From contig NZ_PDYM01000005.1 in the NCBI RefSeq assembly GCF_002743055.1, forward strand, positions 88,324 to 152,323: 64,000 nt of DNA. The letters are read 5' to 3'. The DNA comes from Sporosarcina sp. P13 (GTDB lineage Bacteria > Bacillota > Bacilli > Bacillales_A > Planococcaceae). Made by a program: the position numbers and the translations under genes. Each line of letters opens with the position of its first letter. Position 1 is the first letter of the stretch. The notes under the pieces are model-generated. The model saw nothing but the letters and a program-made list of their open reading frames with translations. It was not told the DNA's origin and ran no database searches. Shown here one piece after another: positions 63,863 through 64,000 of this stretch.

Positions 63863-64000
63863 TACTGTTCTACTGCCTGTTTTTTCTTTTCAAATCGTTC
63901 TTTTAGCGGGAATGCTTCCTGCCACTTTTTCTCATTGTCATCATAAAGCCCTTCACTATACAACGTTTTTAGCGATTCATTTTCCAATGACAACGGTTCT
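63862..64000 (-). CDS. partial gene at the window edge (3' end)
   Basis: The last 45 residues of a protein continue past the right edge; the text reads LSLENESLKTLYSEGLYDD and ends KKKQAVEQ. It stops with TAA overlapping the dipeptidase-family start codon. Family cannot be told from this stretch. Confidence 0.75.
   Translation of the reverse strand, partial: EPLSLENESLKTLYSEGLYDDNEKKWQEAFPLKERFEKKKQAVEQ

Overview
The window is low-GC Gram-positive DNA. Start sites carry strong GGAGG-type ribosome sites, several starts are TTG or GTG, sigma-A promoters and a CcpA-type cre box are present, and the electron-transfer parts (FadF-type Fe-S oxidoreductase, two-gene ETF) are of the Bacillales kind. 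A Planococcaceae/Sporosarcina-like bacterium is my best guess; that is inference, since no rRNA or phylogenetic marker is present. No tRNA, rRNA or CRISPR was found.

About 60 kb is a catabolic island, almost all on the minus strand, for importing organic acids, activating them to CoA thioesters and oxidising them. Layout from left to right: (1) 1-3.4 kb, housekeeping-type genes: an RNase H-like protein followed by an 18-copy 21-bp tandem array, a carboxymuconolactone decarboxylase-like protein, a small conserved protein and bluB. (2) 3.4-5.6 kb, fadF, the likely ETF:menaquinone oxidoreductase. (3) 5.7-16.5 kb, an amidohydrolase, an SCP-x-type thiolase, three acyl-CoA ligases (two are near-duplicates), a thioesterase, an orphan TRAP receptor and a degraded IS3-type element. 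(4) 16.6-24.4 kb, etfBA, an IclR regulator, a citryl-CoA-lyase-like protein, a CaiB CoA-transferase and a full TRAP transporter (receptor, small and large permease) with a cre box upstream. (5) 25.2-37.5 kb, a long oxidation cluster: thioesterase, MmgE/PrpD, two acyl-CoA dehydrogenases, two crotonases, an HMG-CoA-lyase-type enzyme, a second CaiB, a dienoyl-CoA reductase, an orphan TRAP receptor and a split MFE-2-like set (SDR plus two MaoC-type proteins). (6) 38.0-41.7 kb, the only long plus-strand block: a MarR regulator, an MFS transporter and a GAF/PucR-type regulator. (7) 41.8-48.9 kb, nitronate monooxygenase, an MBL hydrolase, a ligase, a broken ligase, another orphan receptor and a third acyl-CoA dehydrogenase. 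(8) 49.4-53.6 kb, OsmC, a class II aldolase, an MFS transporter and long gene-poor gaps with gene fragments and hairpin repeats. (9) 53.8-64 kb, two more complete TRAP transporters, an amidase with a 38-residue overlapping partner ORF, an SDR, an unknown 121-residue protein and a membrane-dipeptidase-family enzyme.

How it may work together: TRAP receptors bind the acids, ligases or CaiB transferases make CoA thioesters, acyl-CoA dehydrogenases pass electrons to EtfBA and then FadF, hydratases and SDRs process the enoyl and hydroxyacyl steps, and the thiolase, HMG-CoA-lyase-type and citryl-CoA-lyase-type enzymes cut the chain. The MFE-2/MaoC/SCP-x combination suggests a branched or isoprenoid-like substrate, but the substrate cannot be read from the sequence. 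The most unusual organisational feature is four closely related TRAP receptors with only one matching permease pair. Start positions were adjusted where the ribosome site clearly favoured an internal start.
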